A DNA stretch of 64,000 nucleotides, taken from NCBI RefSeq assembly GCF_963678635.1, contig NC_087071.1, positions 13,093,088 through 13,157,087 on the forward strand, written 5' to 3'. Made by a program: the position numbers and the translations under genes. This stretch comes from Symsagittifera roscoffensis (lineage: Eukaryota; Xenacoelomorpha; Acoela; Convolutidae). Positions 42,218 through 53,515 of the stretch are shown piece after piece; position 1 is the stretch's first letter, and each line of letters opens with the position of its first letter. The notes under the pieces are model-generated. The model was not told the origin of the DNA, searched no databases, and was given only the letters and a program-made list of their open reading frames with translations.

Positions 42218-44105
42218 TCAAGTATGCAAGCAGAAGATCTGTTTGGAAAATTGCAGAATCAAAAGTGCAAGAAATGAAAATTTTTGCGACCAAAGAGAGT
42301 TTTTATCTGCTATGAGTTCAAAATTATGAAAAGCTGCAAAACTTTAAAGAATGTAAAAAAATCCCGGAAAAATTTCGTTTTATGGAATAACTTATTAAAA
42401 AAACACCGACATTTTATGAAAAGCAAACAACTTCAAGGCATTCATGTTAAAAATCTATTTTTTAATTATTTCTGCAAAAAGCGCTTAAAATTACGAGAAA
42501 ATTTCTGCAAAAACAATGAAAATTTTCTTTGAATTTTGGCATTTTCTTAATTTCGAAAAAATTTTTGATCGAATTTGGGAAATTTAAGCAGATTAGCAAA
42601 AAAATAATAATAACGAAATTGACTCACTGTTTGACTTGTCTTGAGCTTTAAATGAGAACCATTTAACTTTATGAAAGTTTTCGTGAATTAGCTCTTGGAA
42701 CTCTTCAACGTCGTTTTCTTGAGGTTGCCTGTTGCTGTATTTTTTCGTAGATCTTAGCCCCATGAAGCAGTAGTTTGGGCTAAAAAAATTCAATCTCAAC
42801 ATTTAGCCAGTTTGCAGATACCCAAAACGATCGACCATAAACAAAACTTGAGCATGACGGGGGTGAGCGAAAAGCGTTTTTTGTAAGAAAAAATTTAAAC
42901 TAAATTTTAAACTGCCTTGAATTGAGATTTGCATGAACAAGAAAACTATAAAAAATAAAAAAAAATCTTTGTGAAATATTAATTGTAAATGTAAAACGTT
43001 TTGGCACAAAATACGTAGCAATTGTACTAAACAGGAAACGAAAAAAAAATAAGCAAAAGTGGAAGAGTCATCGAAAAATTCCTGATTGAAATCTATTATA
43101 ATTGACCATAAAATATTATACTGGATTAAATTGACATAGGAAATATAAGGACTTTAATCCAAATATAATGGAATCTAATCAAATATTTTGTAATTTCAGA
43201 GATACTGACTATTGAATGGCATAAAAATTATCGAAAAAAATGAGATACTTTACCTGAAATTCCGACATTTTCTACTGATAATGTCATCTGCATTTGCAAA
43301 TACAAAATCCATTGATTCTCTGTCGTTTCTGCCATAACTACGACCACTGTTCTCCAATATCAAAACTAAAATACCAATAATTTTATTATCATAATTTTAT
43401 CATAATTGCCACTAACCAAAGAAAAATGACCTCAAATATTAAACGATATATTTTTAAAAACAAGAGAAAATTGACGCGATTTTGCAGTATATAAAAAAAG
43501 TAGGACAAAACGTTTGCACAAGAAAAATTTAGGAAAATTAACTCTTTAAAACACTAATATAAAGTATTTTTTTTTTGTTGAAATCTTTTGAAATTCAATT
43601 TGAAAAATTTTGTTTGAAATCTTCTTACCAATATTTGGTAACGTTCGACCATGTTAAGTTTACATTTTGTATGATTCGAAAATGTCGTCAGAAAAATCCA
43701 AAATTTTTTATTCATACAATTTATTTGTCAACAACTTTAGAGGAAAAACCACAGCTCTCCGGATTAAAAATTTAAATTAACGCTTTAGTGTTGAAATCAC
43801 AGAAAACAATAAAAATTCGGAACATTTCGTACAGTTTCTTTACTCTTACTTTTTGTTTCCGTTTTTTGATAGCATGCGGTTACTATAAAATTTGATAAAT
43901 CAATAAGCAATTCTGTGTTTCGGCGATGTTAACTTTTCTCCCAGGGCTACAATCATATTTCGTAAAAAATTTCCGAATATCTTCAGAAATACAGTTTTTT
44001 TTGTAAAAAAAAAAGTGGACGGTTCAGAAATATGAACTTATTTATAATAATTAAGTGAAGATTTGTTTACTCACAGAAAACGGTTACAGATATCCACCTT
44101 GTCAT
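42218..44105 (-). CDS. Candidate four-exon gene for a small secreted protein
   Basis: Exons 44105-44075, 43365-43254, 42779-42628 and 42333-42218 join in phase to 136 codons plus stop. Donors are GTGAGT, GTAAAG and GTGAGT; acceptors are ATTTTAG, TTTTTTAG and TTTGCAG. The first 16 residues (M-T-R-W-I-S-V-T-V-F-F-L-I-L-E-N) look like a signal peptide. The mature part is polar and has a Cys pair in K-C-R-N-F-S-P-N-Y-C-F-M-G, with basic residues before it, and a charged helical segment (E-F-Q-E-L-I-H-E-N-F-H-K-V). Exons 2 and 3 are clearly GC-richer than their introns. Exon 1 and the last exon are the least certain. A secreted peptide or effector is a guess; family unknown. The model was built by eye from splice signals and phase. 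Confidence 0.4.
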
Positions 44106-44238
44106 CAGATTTTGTCTAGGAACACTTCGATTTGACGAAATCAGTCACCGTAGAATTTGCATTTAGAGATCAAGCTAATGTAAATATGAACAACTGGCTA
44201 CTTTGCAATCAAATGTTTGACGGCTTCATCAAAACAAT

Positions 44239-44403
44239 ATGAAGGTGAAGGTTTTTCATTATAAACAACATCGTGCAAAATACAAAATTCCCTATTGGGA
44301 TTTTTTGTTTCCAGAGGTTGATTTTCCAAATTTTGAGAATAGACTTCAATTCTTGAGTATGGATGCTTCATTAGACCAGGCGCAAATAAAAAGAGCGTGG
44401 TAA
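44239..44403 (+). CDS. 54-aa ORF or first exon, pointing away from the secreted-protein candidate
   Basis: ATG at 44239 opens a frame (M-K-V-K-V-F-H-Y-K-Q, then I-P-Y-W-D-F-L-F-P-E-V-D-F and Q-F-L-S-M-D-A-S-L-D-Q-A-Q-I-K-R-A-W) that reads like real protein in otherwise AT-rich DNA. It stops at TAA 44401, but the G-GTAAGT at 44399-44405 is a perfect splice donor, so the coding part may continue in a further exon I could not place. Its start is 134 bases from the minus-strand candidate gene start, suggesting a shared promoter. Family not recognised. Confidence 0.4.
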   Translation: MKVKVFHYKQHRAKYKIPYWDFLFPEVDFPNFENRLQFLSMDASLDQAQIKRAW

Positions 44404-45959
44404 GTATGATTTTAGCAAATCAAAACGTTTCTGCGGCCGGGCTTTGTCGTCTTCTTTTTCCACACAATCACAAACAAAGTTTTTTTTCTGAAAAGGCTCA
44501 GGTTTTTCTGTGAATTCAGAATTGTTTAATGAATTGACAGGGTTCGGAAAACAAATTAATTAAGAAACAATATTCATTAAAGTAAATAATTTTCTTGTTG
44601 AGCTGCATTTGCGTCTGTTAATCTGGGAAAAACATTTAAATTTACGTGATTTTTTTTTTTGAAATATTTTTTCAATCTCTTGGAATTTTTTTCTAATTTT
44701 CTAAATTTATAAAATTATGACAAAAATTCGCATAATATGGTTCTAGGGGACTTTTGGGAGTGTAATTATGAAAATTTTCTGTTTTTCGAGTATTCTGAAT
44801 CATTTTCAAATGAGGCTGCATCAAATCGATATCTTCAAAAAATAACAGGATTCGTTGTAAGATCAATCATGTGAAATATTTGAAGTTATTTCTAGAAGAA
44901 GTCTCTTTTCTACAGTCTAAACAAAGATTTTAACAATAGTAAGTCTTTTTAGGAACATTAAACCCATAAATATTAACAAAAAGTGATCAGTAACTAAACC
45001 TTTTTTTCCGACTTGAAAATGGTCCTCACTAGAGCCTAATCATTTTACCTACACGACTGTTTTTTGAGACCAAGATAACCCAAAAAGAATTTTGCCATTT
45101 TTGAAGTATCATTTTCTCAGAATGATCTTAAATGTTCAACTAACTAAAGTAGTGAGCATTCGAGTTCAGCAACTTGTTTAATTGTTTAAATACCAAATTT
45201 GAGACCAAAATTTCTCAAAAGAGCCGCTGTTCTCAGCTTTTTCCGTTTACTTTTTTGGAGCCAGTTATCAAAAAAAACATATTACAAACTTTTTAACAGC
45301 ACTAAGACAATTTTCTTCAACGAGTTTACTTTTTGCGAACAAAAGGTTTACAGAAAGTTTTTGGGCAGATCCAAAAATCTGAATTTACGACGGGGTGAGA
45401 AGCTAGAACACAGCTTTAAAAACTAATTAAATCTGCGGTTAGTGTAAAGAAAAAAATGAATAATTTTTTTAGCTATCGAAAAGTGAAGCGACTCAATTTC
45501 CTATCTTCAAACTGAATAAATCGAAGCAGCATAAAGTTTAGACTGTTTTTTTTTTCTCAAGACCGGCTAAAGTTTATAAATGGAAAAAACTTTATGTCAC
45601 TTCATTCCGTGGTAGCTGCGTTTGCTCTGAAAATGCGACGGAAAACTCTTATAATGGATATTTCTGTCATTCAATTTTCAGATCGGTTTGATTCTACCCA
45701 AAAGTTCAGAAAAACTAATTATTTGAGTTTGAAAAATTTCATGAATTTTTTCTTTTCCACAACCATAACTGTTCAAATTGTTTTCAGTATTCAAAAAACA
45801 ATTTACGGACCAGTTTTTCATTAAATACACAGCTAACTTGGAGATAGGTACTTCTTAGGACCCAGCTATGTTTCGATTTTCTGAACTTTTTCATGGGAGA
45901 TTCCTATATCTCTTCTTGTGTCAAGAGTTCTACAATCTAATTTAGCCAGTGTTGTAGTA
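44404..45959. other. Gene-poor stretch, no feature recognised
   Basis: AT-rich with long T and A runs. Short frames such as 45199-45426 and 45594-45824 are Lys/Phe/Ser-rich and look random. A downstream exon of the 44239 ORF could lie here, but no phase-compatible exon stood out. Confidence 0.4.
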
Positions 45960-46535
45960 TCATTCATCTCTTTAATAATCTTCCAATCTCTAAACAGGAA
46001 AGCTCGTATCAGGGCAAAGCCCTGAATGTTTTTGAATGCCTTTTAAGGTCTATGGACCAGTAAAAACAATTAAAAAAATGTAATAAAATAGAAAGAAAAA
46101 ATTTAAAATAGAAAGAAAAAATTTTTTTTAATTTGAGATTTTTTGTGAAAATCATCCCCCATACGCCATATAAAGTACAAAGTGATATATTTCGCTCTTA
46201 GTAACAAATCAATTATGGCAAATAAGCTTCCTGGAACCAAACTGGTACGACTTCTAAGACGGATTAAATCTCCGATTACGCGATAACAGCGCGATTTATA
46301 TCGCGCGTTAATTGTCCAAAGTTCGCCAACATTGCAATTTTAAACCGCGATAACTCCATGAAAAATGATCACAGGTAAAATATCTTTTCAAATTTAAGTT
46401 CAAGACAACAATATCTTTTGAGTAATTTTTAAAAAAAACCCTTCAAAAATTGCTTGTTAAAAAGTCGAAAGTTTTTTGAAGAAAAAAACCCACCCCAAGC
46501 ACAAATTTTCCGTTACTTTCGTTACGAAAGTCGGA
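45960..46535 (-). mobile_element. One arm of a foldback element
   Basis: It matches the right half of the element at 16221-17331: the CCCTGAATG block near 46020, then CATATAAAGTACAAAGTGATA, then CGCGCGTTAATTGTCC, and finally TTTCCGTTACTTTCGTTACG at 46507-46526 followed by AAAGTCGGATCAA. The mirrored arm is not seen on the left, so this is half an element. Confidence 0.8.
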
Positions 46536-48850
46536 TCAATAAAACTCTACCTCTTATGTTCATCAACCTGTTGAAAGGCGTCAAACCCAATTTTAGCCGC
46601 ATTGCGTCCCAAAAAAGAACAATGATTTACATTACTTACTGCAACTAAAATTCTGGAAAAAAAGTTTTGCCGCAGCTTATTGTAACTTTATGAGGTGGTG
46701 GAAAACTGGAAGAGAGAGCTCAAACGTAGTTTAAACTCTACTGAAAGTTTGAATCGAAAAGAAAAATGATGAATCATTTTTTAGGTCAACAAAATGAGCT
46801 AAAACTCAATTTTGCTATTTCCATTTCAATTGAACCATTGTAGCAAAAAATAAAACTAGTTTTCCTCGACACCAGGAGTAAACTTTCAGGAAAAAAAAAG
46901 TTTGAAATCTTAAAATGCTCGATCTCGCAGAATTTGAGTTTTTTAAAAAATTAATGCGCCTGAAAGCTATGTTTTTCAAACATTCAATCGTCAGAACCAT
47001 ATTATTAAACGAAAAACATAAAAATTTGATTATTGAAAGCACAACATAACTGAAGATACTACTCGATTTTTTTTCTCGTAATCCGCAGATATTTCAGGAA
47101 ACGCAAAGTACCCTTCTCCAAAACCTTTTTTGCCAAAAAAGCACGATATTAAGCTTTCAAAACTACTTTCTTCAGATTAAATTCAAGTTTTTTTCAGTAA
47201 AAAAGTCTAAGAAAAAGACCAAAAATTCCATAAATATCGAGACTAAACCTCAAAAAATTTCAATCATCTTTTTCACGACACTGGGTCAGTTTTCGAAAAA
47301 ATTTTCAACGTCGTGAGAATTATTACTGAAAAGGCTCGACGCATTCCGAGGATTATTTGTCTTACATGATTTTGCGTGGAACCTGAAAAAAAAACAAAAA
47401 AAAAAACAAAAAAAACTAAAACACACCGAAATACAAAACACCATTTTTAGCGGTCAAAACCGGGACCAGATCTAAGATTTCCCCGGGAGTGGCGGATTTT
47501 CTCGCGTTTTATTTTGTTGAGCTCTTCCGCCTCAAAATTAGGTTAAATTGGCCAAAAAATTAGAAAAAAATAGGCGTCTATTAGCCAAAAATGGAGATCT
47601 CAAAGTGTGCAAAGGCGGACGATCCCTGATGAGGGGCGCCCCCCCCCCCCCTAAATCAGCTGGTGGTCTGAATAAGATCAACATTCAATTGTCGAAAAAT
47701 TTCTCTCAATCTAGTGGTATTGGTAAAAATTAGCCCAAAAGTCACCTTTAGAAAATTTTAGAAACACGGGAGGTCAACAGAAAAAAAATTAGGAATAACA
47801 ATATGACCCAGTTTGCTCAAAAAATGGGATAATGCAGCTTCTTTGCTTAAAAAATGATCTCATTCAGCTGTTTTGATTTAAAAAAGGGTCCTTCAACTAT
47901 TTTTTTTTAAATGGGCTCATTCAGCTCCCTCCATGAAAAAACCAAAATGGGGAAACTATTTTGAACCGGGTTCAAATATAATATCGACTAAGATTTCATT
48001 GATTTATACAATACAGCCTAAGAAATATAAAGCGCTTCTTTTTTACCCGAAATTGAAATACTTTATTTTTCGAGACTCGGGCACACATTTTTTCCAATAT
48101 CAGAAGATGCAGAATAACATTAGGTTGGAGTTACTTTTATTGAAGCAAACAACAAAGATCTGTTTCGTTATAAGAAAGTCAACGGAAAGGAATTTGTCAA
48201 TGGAGAAAACAAGCAATCAAGAAACTTTTTTCACACACACACACACACACATCACCCAATCAATCTTTTTGATTGCAATGCCACCAGCTGGCTTGATCAC
48301 AACGCATATTTAGGCGGACCAAAAAATGTTTGCATTTGGGTTATGAAATTCAAGCAAATTTCAGCCCTTTACACTTCCTCTCAATAAATTGAAAAACTAT
48401 TTCAAGATTGTCAAAAACGGAATAAAATTTTAGATAATGAATAAAACTAGACAGTAGTTCAAGCATTCGTTTAATTACAGAAGTTGACTCAATTTGCTTG
48501 AAATTCCAAAGCTCGATACATATTTCAATGATATAAACTATAACTTTCTCTGATTTTTTAAGCTATTACTTAGTTTATCAGTTTTCTTGAAAAATTCTCA
48601 GGGATATTCACTGTTCAAACTGGTAACTAGAAAGTAGAGCTCGTTATTTTCGACCAAAAAATTGTAAAGTTCAAAAGTCAAAAAGGCAGGCAAACAAGCA
48701 AAAAGTGCTAGTCTTTTTGTGGGTCATTAAAAGTTCTCTACAATTAACATTAGGTATTAATCGAAAAAATTCTCTGTCCCTAAGCATTAAAAAAATTGAT
48801 AATTCCGCTTTTAAAAACCGAGAGAACAAGTATCGGTAGGAAAATGAAAA
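46536..48850. other. Gene-poor stretch with simple repeats
   Basis: No gene is recognised. It contains a run of C13 at about 47639-47651, an (A)nC-type low-complexity patch at 47389-47415 and a short (CA)n run at 48234-48252. Short reading frames here are low-complexity. Confidence 0.5.
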
Positions 48851-48991
48851 ATGAATATATTTATGATTCAAGAAGGCTTCCGGTCATCAGGAGCAAGTGT
48901 ATTTTGTTTTCAAACTGCCAATACTGCTGAAACAACCGGTTTAATCAGATCAAAGCAGCCTCCTATTCCTTGCTTGCTGAATGCCACGTGA
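48851..48991 (+). CDS. Weak 46-aa ORF in a GC-richer island
   Basis: ATG at 48851 to TGA at 48989-48991 gives M-N-I-F-M-I-Q-E-G-F-R-S-S-G and T-A-E-T-T-G-L-I-R-S-K-Q-P-P-I-P. The DNA is richer in G+C than its flanks. Frames on the opposite strand over the same bases are also open (one after a CTTTTTCAG acceptor-like site), so either strand, or neither, may code. No family is recognised. I include it only as a possible exon. Confidence 0.2.
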   Translation: MNIFMIQEGFRSSGASVFCFQTANTAETTGLIRSKQPPIPCLLNAT

Positions 48992-49740
48992 CTCAATATT
49001 GCCTATTTCTATTCTAAAAATCCTGAAAAAGGATTTTAATTTAACTTATTTTCAGCCTATTTAAAGTAAAATTTGTAGATTCTTTAACATGTGAAGTACA
49101 GGTAACAATCGTATATTAAACTACGATATTGAAATCTGATAGCAGACATGTCTGATCGAATCATGTCAAGGGATTTTAAAATCACTCAAACGGGGACAAC
49201 AGTTCACTACCTTACCAGAACAAAAAAGTTATGAAACTCGGTAGCCCATTCCTTAAAAGATCTGAAAAATAAAAAAGAAGGTTGTTCCACGAAAAACGCT
49301 CAAGCAATAGCCATTTTGGTGTTTCTTAGAACCATTTTTGTTACGACCATTCTCGAAACGTGTGAAAGATTATTAGTTTCAGTTCGGTTTTTGTCCAGAC
49401 AATTTTGACTACTATTAAAAAAAAACTTCTAAAAGCTGAAATTTCGTGACAAATTGAACCCATTTTTTGTAGTGATTTAGATTTTAAAATAAAATATAAA
49501 TTTGTTCTGTGTTGAGAAAAATTCCTCAATTGAAATCGACTGTTATTCAAAATTGACTGAAGTTTTTGAGTTTATTTTCAACTTTTTCAGTCAACCCGCA
49601 CAAAAAATTTGAGATTGAAATTGACTTGATAATCTATTCTCATTTTCGTTAGGCCAAAAACAAATAATTTTAAACGTCAAATTGTTTTTCGGTTCAGAAA
49701 ATCAAATATTAGTTATCCTCATAGTTTATTTTCAGTCTTG
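48992..49740. other. Intergenic stretch, no gene recognised
   Basis: AT-rich DNA without a recognised feature. Frames such as 49341-49550 on the minus strand are low-complexity. Confidence 0.45.
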
Positions 49741-49749
49741 ACAATAAAA

Positions 49750-50610
49750 AGAAAACTAATTGAAAAGTTTTTGTTAAATTTTTACTTACACTATTTCTCT
49801 ATTGAGTTAGAACCGAAGTGTATAACTCATAGAGTAATTTCGGATAGGGTACACCGTCTGCTCGTCACGCTATCTTATTTTCGGCCGGATAGATTCGTGC
49901 AACTTCTTAGTCTAATACCAATCGTAATCTTACTCTTATACTATCTAGTCTCAGGTTGTTTAACTAGTCTCTGCTAGGCTCAATAGATCTAGGGTATACT
50001 GGTTTATTGCGGTTGCTGAAGTCTTCTTGGAGAGTCAACTAATTTCTAAGTTAAATTCAAATCTCTCTGGTGCTGAAATTACAAGTAATTTCAGCACTTA
50101 CAAATAAGTGGATTGTTAGTCAGATGGATCATGATTGGTTAATATTAAATACTTTACATTGGTAAAATATCTAATTTATCCAATCATAAAATGTAGTTTA
50201 GATCAGGTTCCACCCATCCGGGTTTTGCAGAGTTTTTTAGAATAGTCTTTCTGTAATTCAAAGGATGGATGATGGACGTTGGTGTTTGGCGAACATCATA
50301 TTTCTTCTGGGTTCTCTTGTTAGAGAAGTTCCAGGTTCGATCGTTGTGTCTTCTCATGACAACGACTGGGTTTTCGCAACAAACTCAAATCTGATTTCAG
50401 AATGGTTGGCTATGTCAGGTTTTTCTGTTTCATTGATGAGAACTTCTTTGTGTTTTGATCTTGTCTGGGAATGGCGTGGAGATTGTGCGTGGAGAGGATG
50501 CCTGGTTACTCGGATCTGTACGTATACTTGAACATCGAGGTGGTCATTGGTCTAGTTCAATGAAGTCTTTTTCTGCGAAGTCAAGTCGTACTCTAAATCC
50601 TTTGAGTTGT
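49750..50610 (-). pseudogene. Possible decayed 3' end of an LTR retroelement
   Basis: On the minus strand 50610-50230 reads as retroelement-like coding DNA with several stops (S-Q-L-K-G-F-R-V-R-L-D-F-A-E-K-D-F, later E-V-L-I-N-E-T-E-K-P-D-I-A-N, and G-T-S-L-T-R-E-P-R-R-N-M-M-F-A-K-H). A purine-rich GGATGGGTGGAAC near 50210 could be the polypurine tract and the 450 bases after it an LTR, with an AATAAA-type site and a 28-base palindrome (50070-50097, GCTGAAATTAC mirrored). There is no second LTR to prove it. Which protein is represented is not clear to me. Confidence 0.3.
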
Positions 50611-50613
50611 GAT

Positions 50614-50636
50614 NNNNNNNNNNNNNNNNNNNNNNN
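50614..50636. other. Assembly gap, 23 N
   Basis: Twenty-three unknown bases between the retroelement-like region and a foldback arm; a misjoin at this point cannot be excluded. Confidence 1.
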
Positions 50637-50638
50637 AT

Positions 50639-50912
50639 AGAGTCCGCTCCTTTTAACAAATTAATTATGGCATATAAGCTTCCCTGAACCAATTTGGGAC
50701 GATTTCTAATACGGATTAAATCTCCGCTTACGCGTTAATGGCGCGAAATATATTGCGCGTTAATTATCCCCAATTGGTCAAAAAAGGCAATATTTAACCC
50801 CATAACTTGCCCCAAAAATTGCTAATCAAAAAGTTGAAATTTGTCTGAATAATCCCTCATCCCCCGAGCACAAGTATTCCATTACTTTCGTAAGGAAAGT
50901 CGGAACAATCAG
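50639..50912 (-). mobile_element. Foldback element arm, cut by the gap
   Basis: Matches 17000-17331 and 46195-46535: AATTATGGCATATAAGCTTC, TTACGCGTTAATGGCGCGAA, and the terminal TACTTTCGTAAGGAAAGTCG followed by GAACAAT. Its left part would lie in or beyond the N gap. Confidence 0.8.
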
Positions 50913-50957
50913 CCTTAAAACTGAAGTCATGTCAAATATTATGCTCTGCTTTAGCTA

Positions 50958-51555
50958 ATTGTTCCATTTTTCCTAACGAAAATAACGGAATATTTGAGCT
51001 AGGGGTGGGTTTTTTTTCTTCAGACAAACTTCGAATTTTAACTAGCATTTTTTAACGGAATTTGTTGTCACTCGAAAATTTTTGTTGTCCTGAGCCTACA
51101 ATTTGAAAAGATATTTCACCTGTGATCATTTTTTGTAAAATTATCGGGGTTTAAAGATTGCCATTTGGGCCAATTCGACACAATTAACGCGCGATATTTT
51201 TCGCGCTATAAACGCGCAAGCGAAGATTTAATCCGTATTAGAAATCGTTCCAAATTGGTTCAAGGAATTTTATATGCCATAATTGATATGTTAATAGGAG
51301 CGAAATCGGCTCTTTCCCCCCCCCCCTCCACCTCACATAAGCACCATTTTTATGGTGTAACGTTGGGTCTTACAAGGTTAGTCATGAAGCCCAAATATGT
51401 TTGTCATAGCCTAATTAGTTCGCATGCCAATTTTCGTAACATTCTGATATCGTGAACAAAATTTTACTAGCAAAATTTTGCAGGTGGGGGGAAAAGGAAA
51501 AAGAGCCGCGAAATCTATCACTTTGTACTTAATATGGCAACAAATCTCAAATTCG

Positions 51556-51586
<31 letters not shown>

Positions 51587-51720
51587 TATTTAATTACATT
51601 CAAATGTTTCAATTTATTATTGCTCCATAGACCTTAAAAGGCAGTCTAAACATTCAAGGCGTCTCCCTGATTCGAGTAATCTTGTTTTAGTTTTTGATAT
51701 TACTTTTTTCTACAGAGTTT
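50958..51720 (+). mobile_element. Foldback element arm carrying a nested MITE
   Basis: Starts AATTGTTCCATTTTTCCTAA, the left-arm terminus, and runs through GTGATCATTTTTTGTAAAAT, GCGCGATATTTTTCGCG and AATCTATCACTTTGTACTTA to the CATAGACCTTAAAAGGCAGT block that marks the middle of the 16221 element. A 200-base MITE at 51308-51507 and a (TA)n run at 51560-51589 interrupt it. Together with 50639-50912 it forms a tail-to-tail pair. Confidence 0.8.
51308..51507. mobile_element. hAT-like MITE with 8-bp target duplication, nested in foldback element
   Basis: The 200 bases start GGCTCTTTCCCCCC and end GGGGGGAAAAGGAAAAAGAG plus CC, so the ends are inverted repeats. The octamer GCGAAATC flanks it on both sides (51300-51307 and 51508-51515), and removing it restores the foldback arm sequence. 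Eight-base duplications are typical of hAT and P superfamilies; the class is not settled by the short termini. Non-coding. Confidence 0.85.
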
Positions 51721-52514
51721 AGTGACTTTCTGCATTCTTTTATTTGGGACATACTTTTGAAAAAAGTTTGTCCTACTTTTGTTGAAAGTTTTCAGAATTC
51801 GAAACATTCTAATTTGAACGATTTTTGTTAGAAAATAAAAAATTTTGGCTCAATTTCAATGCAGATTTGAAACAGTTCGGATACTTGCACAAAATTTTCA
51901 AAGTTGCACTGGCTAACTATCAAGGTAAAATCTATAAATTGTTAGGGAGGAGGTGATAAAATGTTTAAGGAGGTTCAACGTATACCTTTTCTCTTTTCAT
52001 AGCGATTGAGCTGTCCAATTGGGTTGAAGACCAAATTTTTCTCCATTGTTTAGCCAGTATTTCGTTTCATTATTTAACGATATCGAGTTGGTTCTGGAAG
52101 ATTTTCAAATTGAATGTGTTTTCTTCCAAAACACTGATTTGTGTTGTGACTGGTTTACAGATTTACAAAACAGAACAGAAAATTCTGAAATGTTCACATC
52201 TTTCACACAAACATAAATATGGATAAAGTTGTAGTATATGAATTTACTTCTTGTTTCGATAACTTTGTTTTCGGGTATATTTTGTTTCAGGTATATTTTG
52301 CAATTTTGTTTTCAGGTATATTTTGATAACTTGCGGCTCAGATGCTAGTTCTCTTCTCAATGTTTCAAACCGGAAGAAATTTTACTCGTTGGTTCTTACT
52401 TTGACCTTCAGTCTGCCTTCGATTCGATTTGTTCAAGCTGTTATGAAGGAATCTGATGATGTAAGAATTTTGTTAGAACTTGACACTTTGTTAATCAAAA
52501 TTAATGGTCAATTT
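51721..52514. other. Gene-poor stretch with short repeats
   Basis: No gene is recognised. Three copies of a GGTATATTTTG motif, mostly preceded by TTTTC or TTTCA, lie at 52276-52326. A plus-strand frame at 52323-52532 is weak and runs into the SINE. Confidence 0.45.
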
Positions 52515-52853
52515 CGGGGGCACTTAGCATAGTGGGAAGGCGTTCACTTTAGAATCGTCAGATCGTGTAATCGATCCCATGCCATGGCAATGATAGTGTG
52601 TGAGGACGAGCTCTCACTTGACCTCTAGCTTCAGGTCTACCACAACCTGACCAAATTTGGCTGCAAAAGTGGTACCACGTGAAAGTTCTAGACGCACAAA
52701 AACGGCCTTGAGTCGCAAAAAAGAGCTTCGCTCAACAAAATAACACAGTCTGGAATGTGGGGAGATAATAGAAATGGACTATCCTCGACAGGACTGTTAA
52801 GGCCTACTGATAGCTCCTCTGCGATTCGCAGGAACGACAATTATTATTATTAA
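52515..52853 (+). mobile_element. tRNA-derived SINE
   Basis: The first 75 bases are tRNA-like. They carry GGGGGCACT, then an A box TAGCATAGTGG at 52525-52535 and a B box TAATCGATCCC at 52568-52578 (consensus GGTTCGANTCC with changes), 32 bases apart as in a tRNA gene. A unique body of about 250 bases follows (CTCACTTGACCTCTAGCTTC, AGAGCTTCGCTC) and the element ends in a (TTA)n tail at about 52840-52853. Head, body and short-repeat tail define a SINE made by RNA polymerase III. The cloverleaf is too decayed to name the parent tRNA. Confidence 0.75.
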
Positions 52854-52974
52854 TTTCTTAAAACAAATTGTTGCATGTTTTCTCTCGTTTTTTATTGATT
52901 TCGCCTAACTTTAGTTTTCCTCTTTTTTAACCATTTTTTTTCACAAAAGTTGTCAACTTTCTGAAATTGCGCAC

Positions 52975-53515
52975 ATTTTCAGACACAAAAAATGAGGACA
53001 AGTATTCTTATAACTCTAGCAGAGATAATTTGATTCAATGATTTTTGCGAAAATCGGACCCAAATTTTTACCCAAAAATTTATACCCCAAAACGCTTTTT
53101 GTCAGTCAAGAATTAGTAACAGGTCTACATCAAATTGAAAGTTGTATGTAGCCCAACAAAATTTAGGAATGGTGTGATCTTCTGAAATTTCTACGGGTAA
53201 ATTTATTTTCAACTGACATGCAAAAAGTGTATTTTTTTGTACATTTAATACCAGTGTTGTATTTCAACGCGTTTTCGACAGTTTGAACAAAGCTTTGTAC
53301 TTCAAACCAGTAGTTTCGGCGTAATTTTCGATTGACTAATAATAGCTTAGTATAATCAGCTTTGGGTTAAGAAATTGGGTCATAGTTTTCAAAAAAACGT
53401 CGCAGCATCCCAATTCTGATAAGACTTTAAGCATTTAAGGGCTCATCAATTTTTGTCTAACACTATCAAACTATATTGAGAAAAACGCGCTTTAAGTTTC
53501 AAGTTTTACACTGGG
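52975..53515. mobile_element. Old diverged copy of the palindromic Tc1-type MITE
   Basis: Blocks match the element at 60447-61165: GTAGTTTCGGCGTAATTTTC versus GTAGTTTCTGCGTAATTCTT, and TTGAGAAAAACGCG near the right end. The terminal CAGTGCTG is not preserved. The borders are approximate. Confidence 0.5.

Noticed and set aside
42803-43021. 72-aa minus-strand ORF
   Set aside because: Phe/Leu-rich from T-rich DNA; falls in an intron of the better-supported spliced model.
47933-48313. 126-aa plus-strand ORF
   Set aside because: Lys/Asn/Ile/Thr-rich, includes a (CA)n translation (T-H-T-H) and has no motif; looks random.
52515-52590. Functional tRNA gene
   Set aside because: A and B boxes are present, but the anticodon arm and acceptor pairing are decayed and a SINE body follows.
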